From NCBI RefSeq assembly GCF_023078275.1, contig NC_062998.1, positions 15,513,916 to 15,577,915 on the forward strand: a DNA stretch of 64,000 bases, written 5' to 3'. Of the stretch, positions 13,601 through 25,600 are shown piece by piece (positions within the stretch are counted from its first letter, which is position 1; every line of letters begins with the position of its first letter). The notes under the pieces were generated by a model, which was not told the DNA's origin, made no database searches, and saw only the letters and a list, made by a program, of their open reading frames with translations. This DNA comes from Leguminivora glycinivorella. Lineage: Eukaryota; Arthropoda; Insecta; Lepidoptera; Tortricidae. The translations under genes were made by a program, and so were the position numbers.

Positions 13601-16600
13601 GTATAAAGCTTGAAACAAATTATGGGACGCGTCTGACGACCGCGACTGATAAGCCGATGGCTTGCGTGGGCGACGGTCGCGCGACGGCGATGCGACGCAT
13701 ACGAAATCAAACCTTATCGATATGGAAGTAGACGATGCGATGAGACGTGACGGCGACGGTCGCGCGACCGTCGCCCACGCAAGACACGGCGTAAGTGTGC
13801 ACGCCAATTGCTTGCATTTGAAATTGAACTTTAATTACTAAGAAATAACGTTGTTTTTGTAAAAAAATGAAAGTAGTTTTTACTACATTGCGAAGTTTTC
13901 GTTTGTCAACTAGACGCACACATTTGCAACTAAGCGATCGGACTGTAGGTGACAGTGTATCTACTCTAGCCTCGTGGCGCCGAATGTACTTTCTAAAGTA
14001 CATAATGGTTTCAATGGAATTTTAACTCTCATGTAAACAAATAAAATATAATTTCTTTTGTTTCTAAAATTTTTCGAATAACTGAAATTGAATTCAATCT
14101 CAAGTACAATAAGAATCAAAATTCCCTAGCAAAAATTTTGTATGGTGGGCGCCACGAGGCTAGGGAAGTTTAAATCGATGTTATCGCATCGATCTACTGA
14201 GGGGGGCGGTGCCTACAGCAGTTGTAGTTGTATGCATACCTAGCTCACGCACACAGACGCGTCCACTGGCGCCGCGCCGGTGTCCGCGTGCGCTCTCTGC
14301 AATGTCTCTGCAATATATGCAGAAACCACATGGTCACATCTCGGACACTGGCGATCAAATATATGAAAGAGGCTCGTTACTAGCACACATTCTAATCTCG
14401 TGTAGGTGAACGCGTACTATCCTTGTATGAGTGAGATATGACAGGTTGACTGTTCGCGTTTTTGACAGGCGGTAACTGTGAGGTAACCGAGAGGGGGTGG
14501 GCGGCGGTTTCAGCGGGGAGCGGGAGTGGCCATACTGTACGATAGTACTCTTTATTATACTGTGACATGGTGGTCTGTGGCAGAAACTCAATAGACATTT
14601 TTAGGGTTTTTAAAATAACTAGGTACTTATTTAGTACGTGAAGTAACATGGTAAATTAAAAATTATCATTAGATACTTATTTGCGGAGGTGTAAACAATT
14701 TCCTTCGTTTTGCCATATATCAATAATTACTTATCTATATTAAATTCATTAATCCGTATACATTACATTTTTACAATTAAGTATATTAATTATACTCATA
14801 GCTGGGCACCGTTAATCAAATAGTTAACTTCGATAATCGCTAATCCGTTACTATGAAAGTTAACTTCGTTAATCGTTAAAGCGATACATTTCAACAAATT
14901 TAACGGAAGTTAAAGTTAATCGATAATCCGTTAATCATGATAAAAAATAATTTTACTGTAGCTAGTTGCATCAGTTATCAACTATTAATTTTTTGGGTAA
15001 GTTTATTATGTTACTGTAAAAGACCGAAGTTCGCCAAAATCTCTTGAAAAATCCCAGCTGCCAATTGGTAATAGCGAAATGTTAATAAATATTGTTCTCT
15101 TTGGACTTACACCGACGTTGGTTCGGTAAATCCTAAATACAACAATAGATAATGTATTTACTAAATAATATTTATTTAGTAATTTCCCGCTAGAAACTTG
15201 CGTTATACTATTCTGTATACTTTTTCAGCTACCATAACCAAATTTGGATTAGATTAAAAAAACCTTTAAGTAAAACTTAGAACCCTTCAGATTGTTTTAC
15301 TCACCCTTTCTGATGTTTACCATACCTACTTACCCCGTTATTCATAAACGTACACTAAAGTTATCAAGCCGATAAATTTCGTTTGTCCCTTTCCGACGTA
15401 TTGGTGTGATAGAAAGGGACAAACGAACTTTATCGGCTGGATACTTTAGTGTACGTTTATGAATAAGGGTTTTGAAATTTATAGCTACGAAATTTTACAT
15501 AAAACACCTACTTTAAAATAAAATAAAAATGTTGAATTTGGTTAACATCACAGATGTCATATATACCATAGATCAAGCAAACGTATCTACTTAGCGTGTC
15601 AAATGAACTCAGTGAAATCCACTGAGTTGTCCGTCTTTAATCGCAGCTTGCAGCTTTCGGGCGTCAATTTTTGTAAGTTGAAGTCAATCAAAACATAAAA
15701 AATGCCTCGTTACGTGATATTCAATTGCAACAACACAAAAATTATAAACAATCAAGAGCCTGAGACATATTTAAAATTACAGGCAAGAAACAACTTGGTT
15801 AACATTATAAAAGACCTCACGCAAGCTGTGCTAATTAGTTCGCGAATTCGTCGAGAGGTGGCGCTAAACACAATTATGCTCATTAGAGAACCTATACTTC
15901 TAGCCTAGCCCAGTCTTTAGAAATTATGTGAGTAACGTAAAAGTTTTGTAGGTACGGAACCCTCGGTGGGCGAGTCCGACTCGCACTTGGCCGGTTTTTA
16001 CTGTTTATTTGCGCGATGTGGATTGTGGACTGGATCCAGTTATTACGATTGCTATGCAGTTAATAGTTTACATACTTATAATTATTAAACACAGCGTAGG
16101 TAAATCAAGTATAATGCTAAGACGGGAACCACATCTGTCTATTTAGTTGACGTAGGTAACTGGTGGCAGAAGAGCTGGTGACTTCCTCGCACAACATATC
16201 AGAATTGCGATACAGCGAGGAATTTTTTTTTTATATTAAAGGAAAAAATGGAAAAATTTACGCTTCCGGCGGGACTTGAACCCGCATCATTTGCAATCCG
16301 TGCAAGGCTCTTAACCAATTGAGCTACGGAAGCCACGCCGGACATCGCAAATATTTCCATGCCTTTCCTTATGTACACACGTCTTGGGGTGACGTCTAGC
16401 GCCATCTACCGACAGACTATTACATCTTGTAACGGCACTCGAGTCTCAAGTTATATTGAGCATTCACCAGTAACAATGTGCTAACCCATACTAAATTTAT
16501 TTTTAACAAGCAGAAACGTCTGCTAACGATTCTAAACATTTTTATATTAAAGGAAAAAATGGAAAAATTTTTACGCTTCCGGCGGGACTTGAACCCGCAT

Positions 16601-19600
16601 CATTTGCAATCCGTGCAAGGCTCTTAACCAATTGAGCTACGGAAGCCACGCCGGACATCGCAAATATTTGCGATGTCCGGCGTGGCGCCGCATCTCAAAT
16701 ATTTGCGATGTCCGGCGTGGCTTCCGTAGCTCAATTGGTTAAGAGCCTTGCACGGATTGCAAATGATGCGGGTTCAAGTCCCGCTGGAAGCGTAAATTTT
16801 TCCATTTTTTCCTTTAATATAAAAATGTTTAGAATCGTTAGTAGACGTTTCTGCTTGTTAAAAATAAATTCAGCGAGGAAATGCCGCCCGTGCTACCTTT
16901 GTACAATGCTTATTTAAAGGGCCAACTTAAGCTAGCTTAGCTATTAATTTGTATGCTTAGTCTTAGTTTCAATATGTACATAATAGGTATTTTTTAAGTA
17001 AATGAATAAATCATAACCTAAATTTTGGCTGTTGTCAGATATATCCGCTGCAGCAATTTATAAGCACTGCGAGCGTGAAAGTGACTCTGATCTTGCCGCT
17101 GGTGCTGTCCTTCACGGCCGAGATGCGCGTGACGCTCCGACGGGTCGAGGAGTTCCTCGCTTTTGGTATGTTTCCTTTCGAAATCTTCAAAATACAAACG
17201 AGTAAAATCCAAAACTTTAGTAAGTTCATGAATATTCTGCTATGATCTAGACATCCACACACCAAGTAAACTTGGTTTGACTGATAGAAACTAGTGCATT
17301 ATGAATTATGAGAACGTACAGTTTGCTTTATAATACTCGTATATATCATGGTCTTTTCTAATTCAATTCTTCCCGGTAGCGTTTCTGTTTTATTATTTAT
17401 CTACTGAGAAAATTATACATTCTAAGAATAAAATGACAATAAAGGAAATATTTCCTATTTAATTAAATAAAAATAGGTTAGTATTCATTGTAAAGTAGCA
17501 AAACACGACAGAATTATAATTATAAGAATATATTAATTTGAATATAAGTTATTTACGAAGTTACTAACACTGTCGACCAAATTTAAAAACGAATCCTAAG
17601 AAAATTAGTTTCTAGTGGGAAAGAATAGGATTCCAGTGAGTCCATACGAATAAGAACAATTAAATTGAAAAATAATTTTTACTGATTAAGGGTTTTCACA
17701 CTATGCTTAATGATAATGATATATGGGTTTCTCAGATACCTAGGTACTTAAAACCTGAAGCAAACGCTTTTTGACTTGTGATAATACTCATATGTGGGTC
17801 AGCGATAGCCATTTAAAATCAATAAGGTTGGCACCTTTGGCACGCACAGCTGCACGCATTGCGTTAACTAATTTTCAGAACTCTCTGGGCGCTGTACTTA
17901 TTTGATTTACCTAAATATTTGACATAATAGATCTCAGGCGGGCTGTGAAATGGTACCTACCTTAATAGGTTAACTTAACTAACTAGTTTCAATGTAATGT
18001 ATCTTAACTTTACTTTGTTACACACAATAGATGCAATATAACTAACAATATAAATTGTGTCTTTCAGTACCCTAAAATTGAAAATAGATTAAATTAACAA
18101 AAAATAAAACCGCCTTCAAAAATAAGCGCGTTACAAAACACGGAGAAACTAAAAAGCAAAAAATAATAAACCTTTGAATTCAGATTTCTTATCGTATTGC
18201 AATAATCTAAACATCCAAATTATAAACAAATCAATTATTTTTGGAGTCGGTACCAGCCTGTGTATGGTTGGGTGGGGCAAACAGGCAATAGCAAGGCGAC
18301 GAACAGGTCTGGTACCGACTCCAAAAATAATTGATTTGTTTATAATTTGGATGTTTAGATTATTGCAATACGATAAGAAATCTGAATTCAAAGGTTTATT
18401 ATTTTTTGCTTTTTAGTTTCTCCGTGTTTTGTAACGCGCTTATTTTTGAAGGCGGTTTTATTTTTTGTTAAAAAGTTTATTTATTTGTTGATTTTTAGGG
18501 TTCCGTAGCCAACTAGGAACCCTTATAGTTTCGCCATGTCTGTCTGTCCGTCCGTCCGTCCGTCCGCGGATAATCTCAGTAACCGTAAGCACTAGAAAGC
18601 TGAAATTTGGTACCAATATGTATATCAATCACGCCAACAAAGTGCAAAAATAAAAAATGGAAAAAAATGTTTTATTAGGGTACCCCCCCTACATGTAAAG
18701 TGGGGGCTGTTTTTTTTTTTCATTTCAACCCCAACGTGTGATATATTGTTGGATAGATATTTAAAAATAAATAAGGGTTTACTAAGATCGTTTTTTGATA
18801 ATATTAATATCTTCGGAAATAATCGCTCCTAAAGGAAAAAAAGTGCGTCCCCCCCCTCTAACTTTTGAACCATATATTATGTTTAAAAAATATGGAAAAA
18901 ATCACAAAAGTAGAACTTTATAAAGACTTTCTAGGAAAATTGTTTTGAACTTGATAGGTTCAGTAGTTTTTGAGAAAAATACGAAAAACTACGGAACCCT
19001 ACACTGAGCGTGGCCCGACACGCTCTTGGCCGGTTTTTAGTGGTTCCTATTGATATTATATGTATCAATCCGAATATATGTACAGTAGTGAAAGAATTAT
19101 CCTTTAACTCCTAACCATTGAGGAGTTGACCTTCCATCATCAGCTCAGCCACATAAAATTATTACCATCAGGCGTAAATACTGGTGTACCTTTGAAAAAT
19201 ACATTAAAAACATTACATGTGCCTATAACATTTGAAGAGTTCCCTCGATTTCTCCAAGATCCCATCATCAGACCCCGACTTGGTGCCAATGGGACCATCT
19301 CGGGGTTATACCCGTTCGATCAAAAAAAAAAAGTTGAAAATCGGTCCACGATTCTCGGAGATATCGAGTAACATACATACAAAAAAAAAAAAAACATTCA
19401 GTCGAATTGAGAACCTCCTCCTTTTTTTGAAGTCGGTTAAAAATAGTTCACTATGTAGTTCATGTATGGGTACATGCAGCGGCAACGCAATCGAATTGGG
19501 TTACATTTGTGATTCGCATGAATTCCCGCGGGGAATTAGACACGTATTGCAGAATTCTTGAGGTTGACATCTGCTACAAGCACTGTCTATTTAGTAGAAA

Positions 19601-22600
19601 GTAATACAAGCCAACAGAATACAGATCGATGCTTTTTAACTATAACTAAGTAGGTAATACTTGTTTAACTAAAAGTTGATGTTTACCCTTCGTGACACTC
19701 TAGAGCTACCAGACAACAAAATAAATAAAAAGTAATTTTTTGAGCTTTTCGAAAGCTTCCAGATACGAAGACATTGGTACAAAGCAGAGAAGCTTTATTG
19801 CCAAGTTAAATAAGAATGTTCACTTCTCTCGTTCGAGAAAGAACCAGAACGCACTATGTAACTGATAAATGAATAGTTTAAAATTCAAGATTGTCGCTTA
19901 AAATGCAGGGGCGGCTCACTCCGCGATTCTATCTTCGGCCGCGAGTTCGCGGCCTAATCAAGGGTCTCGTTCGAGAATGACTAATAATGTTTACTTAAAT
20001 AAATATCTTGGATACAATAAATACCATAGGACATTTTTACACAGATCTACTAAAGATGTTGGAACTTAAACAAAAATATATAAATACCAAGAGAAGTATA
20101 ACATCTGAGTATTATGTAACTAGGCAACCCTATAAATGAATAGGCATTTAAAAAATTCAACATTGTCTGTACTTGTACTATTAAATGCATACTACCACCC
20201 TTCCTTACTTCTTTAATGCCAAGGAACAACACGACTTTTGCATAAAACGTTGGTCCCTAAGGCCGTTTTCACATTATCCGATCCGATATCGGATGTCGGA
20301 AGAATTTCAATAGAAAAAATCCAAGATGGCGCCTGTAATGTATGGGATATCGGTCCGACATCCGATATCGGATCGGATAATGTGAAAACGCACTAAGTTT
20401 TAATGCTGAAAATAATAGTTCCTTAATTAGAATTGCCGTATAAAAAGTTATGCGTCGCACTAAAAGCTAGCTTTATTACAAAGTTTCGTTCAGTTAAGAT
20501 ACAAGACGGTTCAGTTGCCAAATGCAGTAGCAACATATATTTGCAGAGGACCGGGCCGACTTGGTGGCGAGCCAGCCGGGCGCGCAGCTCCACTTCCCGC
20601 GCCGCAAGAGCGAGCGCCCTGTCAGCGCGCTGTCCTACAAATTCACCGCCGAGGACTTCCTTACTCCCTCCAATGGTAAACTATCACTATTCTTACAGTA
20701 GGTTTGTTTGGATTTCAGGTTTTTTTTAGTTAGTGTAACTTTCTAGGAGTTCTCAAAAAATAACATAAAATGTATTCAAAGAAATGCTATTAGAATACCT
20801 ACTTTATACAGGTTGGTCCATTTACATAGATAGGTTAGCCGGCGTATCATGCTTTCAATTTTATCACTTATCTGCGTGGATAAGACACCCGTCACTCTCA
20901 CACTGACATACTTGCCAGAACGTGACGGATGCTTTATCCACGCAGATAAGTGATAAAATTGGAAGCATGATACGACGGCTGTATGGGAAAGTCTGAACTG
21001 TAAGACATACCAAGATCTGTTTTGAGGATCCATGTCGTCGATTCCACTCATCACCATCACTAAAGGGGCCCACTAACGAGTCTAACGACCAATCGACCGG
21101 ACGCCAACGGTCAGTCAGAAGGAAAAAGATAGCGTCGAAGTCCGTTGCCGGTGAACTGATCGCCAGTGGGAGCTTCAACATAAAGTACAAATACCCCATA
21201 GAAATCGATTAGCAACAAACTTGTTTGTTTGAACTACAGCTGAAAATGAAAAGATCTATGCACATGTAAATCGGAAAAGTGAAACTTTTTTAGTCATAGA
21301 TTATCACTTGAACTTGCATCGTGAATAAATAGAACATGTCATAAAATTGTGACTCATGTTTACTGTTACTCTTGCCACAGATTGACCCATTTGGGTTGCC
21401 CCTTCAAATGATTTGTTTTTAGGCTTCATTCCTTACGACAAGAAGTTCAACCGAAGCGTGTCCCTTCTGGACGACGTCGCCGTGGACGTGCGCGACGTCA
21501 GCGCCAGCTGGACCGACGATCCCAACTTCCAGGCCCTCAAGAACATAACGTTACGCATTCGGAAGGGCAAGCTGTGCGCCGTCATCGGGTCCGTTGGGTG
21601 CGGAAAGGTAATGTAATTTAAATAGTATGTATATTATGTACGGTCAAGTTTAAAAATATGGGTTTACACATCTTACCCAAAAATAGGTCCCATAGTATCT
21701 TAGTCCGGTGTAATAAGAGCGTAGTACCATATGTATGAGACGATTTATTCGATACATAGTTTTGAACTTGGCTGTCAAGTGCAGTGCAGTACAGTAGTTT
21801 AAGTGATCTCTGCTTTATTAGTAGAGGAGTGGAATGAGAATTTGTATGGGGGGGGGGGGGGGTCATAATAATTCCCACAGAACCGAAGTTTGGTTTTTTT
21901 AGTTCTTTGTGTGTGTCTTTTTGACATACTAAAAATATAGTAAAATATATTTATGCAAAATGCGTTTTTTCGACCGCCAAAATTTGTATGAAAAATTACT
22001 ATGAAAAAAAAAAACAAAAATTTAAAAATCGTCTCTGGTATCAACTTATGGGGAATTAGGCGGCAAATTTTTTTATAGCGTTGATCTCTACTATATCTAT
22101 CTAAATCCATATCATAAGTTTCAAAATAATGTTTTTTTTTTAACTTACAAAGTACCTAATTAAAAAGATTGACTAAACGTCAAATCGCATCAAACGGAAT
22201 GTTTTTCAAGTTCATGTTACACAACAGTCTTTTTAATCCCTGAATTAAAAGAAAAACACTATGGATCGTGAACAATCTCGAGTCATGGGCCGACTGCCAT
22301 ATCGTTCGATCAAGGTTTTTCATAATATTTGCAAGTGACATTTAATTTCTTTGTTTATATTTATTTCTATCATAATTATCATATTCCATTGTTTCTCACA
22401 GATGTTATAAATTCAATACCTACCTATGATAAATTACATTGTAATGACAAAGTATAATGCTATCACCCATCACAGATACAGCTCTGTTAATTTCAGTCTT
22501 TGGCTTATCAATCTTATCATTTCTGAATACATAATATATTGAAGAGGAATGGAGGAGGAAAATCTGCTGCGCCGTCCCCAAATAATGGGAAGAGGACAAG

Positions 22601-25600
22601 ATAATGATGATGATATTGAAGAGAAATTACGGTATATAAATACATTATATGTGAGTAAATAAAGAGATTTTGTATTATATTTCCTTCAATAGTAAGTCAA
22701 GCGTAGTAATTTAAGTGTGAAACTATTTAGTATTAATTTAAGTGTAAAGTGAAAATTTTGTTTTCACTTACCAACAGGAGTAGGTACTTAATTAAATTAA
22801 GTATCTTATACTAAATGAATACCTAGTGTCTTTGAGCGTCATAACAGTTTCTGCAAAGTCGTTGCCTAACCACCATTCTCTGTAAAATAATTATTAATCC
22901 ATTTCGATGATCAAGCTGTTTTTGAAAGGTCTTGTTAGATATGTTTAGATAATAATTTTGAATAGCAGAGTTAGTATTCAATTAAGGCGAGTGTTTGTTT
23001 GGCTCGCTCTCGGCACGGGGCCGCTCAGGTGGCGCGTGGTCTTATCATGCGGACTCCCGGCCGCAGCCTCCATATTGATTAAGTGACTCCGCCTCTATTA
23101 GAGATACCTGCTTTTTGAATAAGTTTTATTAGGTTATGCAAATAGCATTTTAAAACATATGTTCTAAAGTAAATAAGTGTTTACTACGTTTAGGTACGTA
23201 ATTACGTATATGTATATTAATTATAAAACGTTCTGAAACTAACGCCGGGCGGCGTGATCCCGTGGTCTCGGATAAGAGGTGTAGCAAGCATGACATCGAC
23301 ATCTTCTTGGACACACATGGTCTCAAATAGTTATTTGTTTTACAAGGGGGCAAAGTTGTTGTTTAACCGCACGTGCCAATATTGATACCCGAGCAAGCGA
23401 AAGAACCGCGAGCGTAGCGAGAGGTTCAAAAAGTGGAATCTTGAGCGTTGCGAGGGTTTCAAGGCACGAAGGTTAAACAAACTTTGCCACCGAGTGAAAC
23501 ACAAAATTTTCACCACACCAACACGAACAAAATACTGACTATAAAATATCAAACTAAATCAAATCCATCAATCTTTTCAATATTTATGATTCAAAATCAT
23601 CATTTATAAGTAAATTCTACCAGCCAGCTTAAGAAATCAAGTTAAAATTTGTATGAAATTACTTTGCACTCTTGTGGATAAAATGCAATTTTGCTATCTG
23701 TTTTCGAATAGCAAAGTAAGCCTTTACCAGTTGGTGTGGTGAAAACTTAATTATACGCGATCAAGTTTTGTTTTTCTAAATAATACATATTTCAATATGA
23801 ACATGAAAATTCAAGATTATTAGTCCATGTTTCATTTAGTCATTTTTAGTTTCACCGGCGGCGTAGCGCCCGGTCATTTAACGGAATGGCCGGCGCGAGA
23901 GGTTTTTTGGACATTAATGTGTTCATCCGGATGGCCGTGTTAATGACTATCCTTTCTGGTTATGGCCTCGAGCGTGAAACGACGAGTCAAAGTCTCTCTC
24001 TAATCAAGTGCAATGTAATAAACATAACATTATATAATTAACGTTCTTGGTTTATTGTTACGACAAGTTCTATCTTAGTTATGTATTCCGCTTTATGGTT
24101 GATAACGATATCTTTGACATACATTTTTAGTAGTAATCTAATCCTTGGTGAAAAAAAGTGACTTATTTATTTGTATTAACATTTGTTTCGTTTGGTAATA
24201 TGTTTTTTAGGTAGATAGTCAAATCAAAATTCAAACGTTTACTCGTAGGTATTTACCACTGATGTACGAATGTGGTCCTACGTCGATATGGTCGTACGTT
24301 ATATTATACAGGATGATTCATGAGACTTGAGAACTTGTCCCTTTCAAATCAACATGTGTAAGAAAACGGGACGACGTCACGATGTTTCCAATGTTTAATT
24401 TGTATTATTATTAGTCAGGTTGTAATATGTTGTTATGTTCCAGTCGTCGTTCCTGCAACTACTCCTGAAGGAGCTGAGCGCGTCGTCTGGCAGCGTGTCA
24501 ACATACGGCTCGCTGTCCTACGCGTGCCAAGAGGCGTGGCTCTTCCCCGCCACCGTGCGGGACAACATATTGTTCGGATTGCCGTATATTGCAAGCAAAT
24601 ATAGGACCGTAAGTACATAATCCTACATAATAGATAAAAAAACATTACCTAATAATGCTAATAACAACAAATGCATGTATCATTTGACGACATAATTATA
24701 ATATGGCAAATTGCTCATACTTGACGAACTCTGGTAATAACACATACAATTAAGACAAAGACCAAACACATAAGCTATGAGACATATTTTTACACTTGTT
24801 TGTATCTTTCTACAAACTACATAGGTCCCGACTATTTTTCATCGACTGTGGTCGTGGCGCTGACGCTAGTACGAATTTATACGAAGATTTGTCTTATTTA
24901 TCAGACTTTGGCGAACGAAATGAGCTGGATTTTGTCTTATAGTTCGGACTAAGCGTTTAAAGGGTTAATAAAGAGCGCTTGCTTAATACTGTCAATAATT
25001 ACTTTACTTTTACTCCGGTGTTCCAGTTCTTTAAGACACATAATAAAATATTTAATAAAATTATACCTACATGGAATTTATCTACACACAACTACATGAT
25101 AGTGATGATTATCTTAATCTTGTTATATTAAGGTTATTAGCTCAGACCCTGCCAATGTAATCATTCAGTATACCTACCGCGAGAGTGAAACGAGTTATAT
25201 TATCAACGATATAATTAAGACTGTAAATATTTGAAAACATCACATCTGTAACAATGGTGATAAGATCGGTTAATTTATTGCAGTCGGTTAAGTTAGTCCT
25301 TGTTGACGACACGACGTCTTTTTAACGTTACGAAGCATGTTAGGGCCTCTAGCCAAGAGTACAATCGTTGACGGTCCGTGGTGTCCTCTATCACTCTTCC
25401 GTATCAGTGCGACGCCGACGGAGCCAATTGCGTATAATATGCCACGGAGCGACAGCGATTGTAGTCTTGGTCTAGGTTCAGTCATGGTGTTAAAGGCCAT
25501 GCCAGGATAAGCTAAGTGAATCTGCCCCCCACGAGTTTTGGCTTGTATTTTTTTTATTGATTTGTCTTTGTATTAGTACCGAGTATGCCAAATTTCAGCT

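Larger units (their letters stand above)
16494..16870. repeat. 377-bp palindrome carrying tRNA-like copies 2 and 3
   Basis: AATTTATTTTTAACAAGCAG at 16494 is inverted at 16851-16870. The arms continue through the tRNA-like units to CGGACATCGCAAATATTTGC at the centre. Confidence 0.8.
16213..16880. mobile_element. composite tRNA-derived insertion with 10-bp target duplication
   Basis: CAGCGAGGAA occurs at 16213-16222 and 16871-16880, flanking 648 bp. Inside are three tRNA-like units and a large palindrome. A 10-bp duplication fits insertion by LINE machinery (SINE-type). Confidence 0.65.
16160..17015 (+). pseudogene. LINE C-terminal remnant, interrupted by a tRNA-derived insertion
   Basis: The + strand reads TGGRRAGDFLAQHIRIAI up to 16212. 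After the insertion, reading resumes with GNAARATFVQCLFKGPT and a stop near 16926. The combined motif (I-A-I-Q-R-G-N-A-A) resembles C-terminal ends of non-LTR reverse transcriptase ORFs in lepidopterans (from memory). The 3' UTR runs to about 17015, close to exon 7. Confidence 0.5.

Noticed and set aside
15702..15908. 68-codon frame starting MPRYVIFNCNN
   Set aside because: It appears to be part of a dispersed repe at block, with low-complexity composition and no splice or domain support.
16262..16791. Functional tRNA genes
   Set aside because: The anticodon arm does not form a normal 5-bp stem with a 7-nt loop and T33, and the units sit inside a mobile insertion.
18149..18416. Mirror-image 80-codon frames on both strands
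   Set aside because: They are two readings of the same palindrome, with no coding signal.
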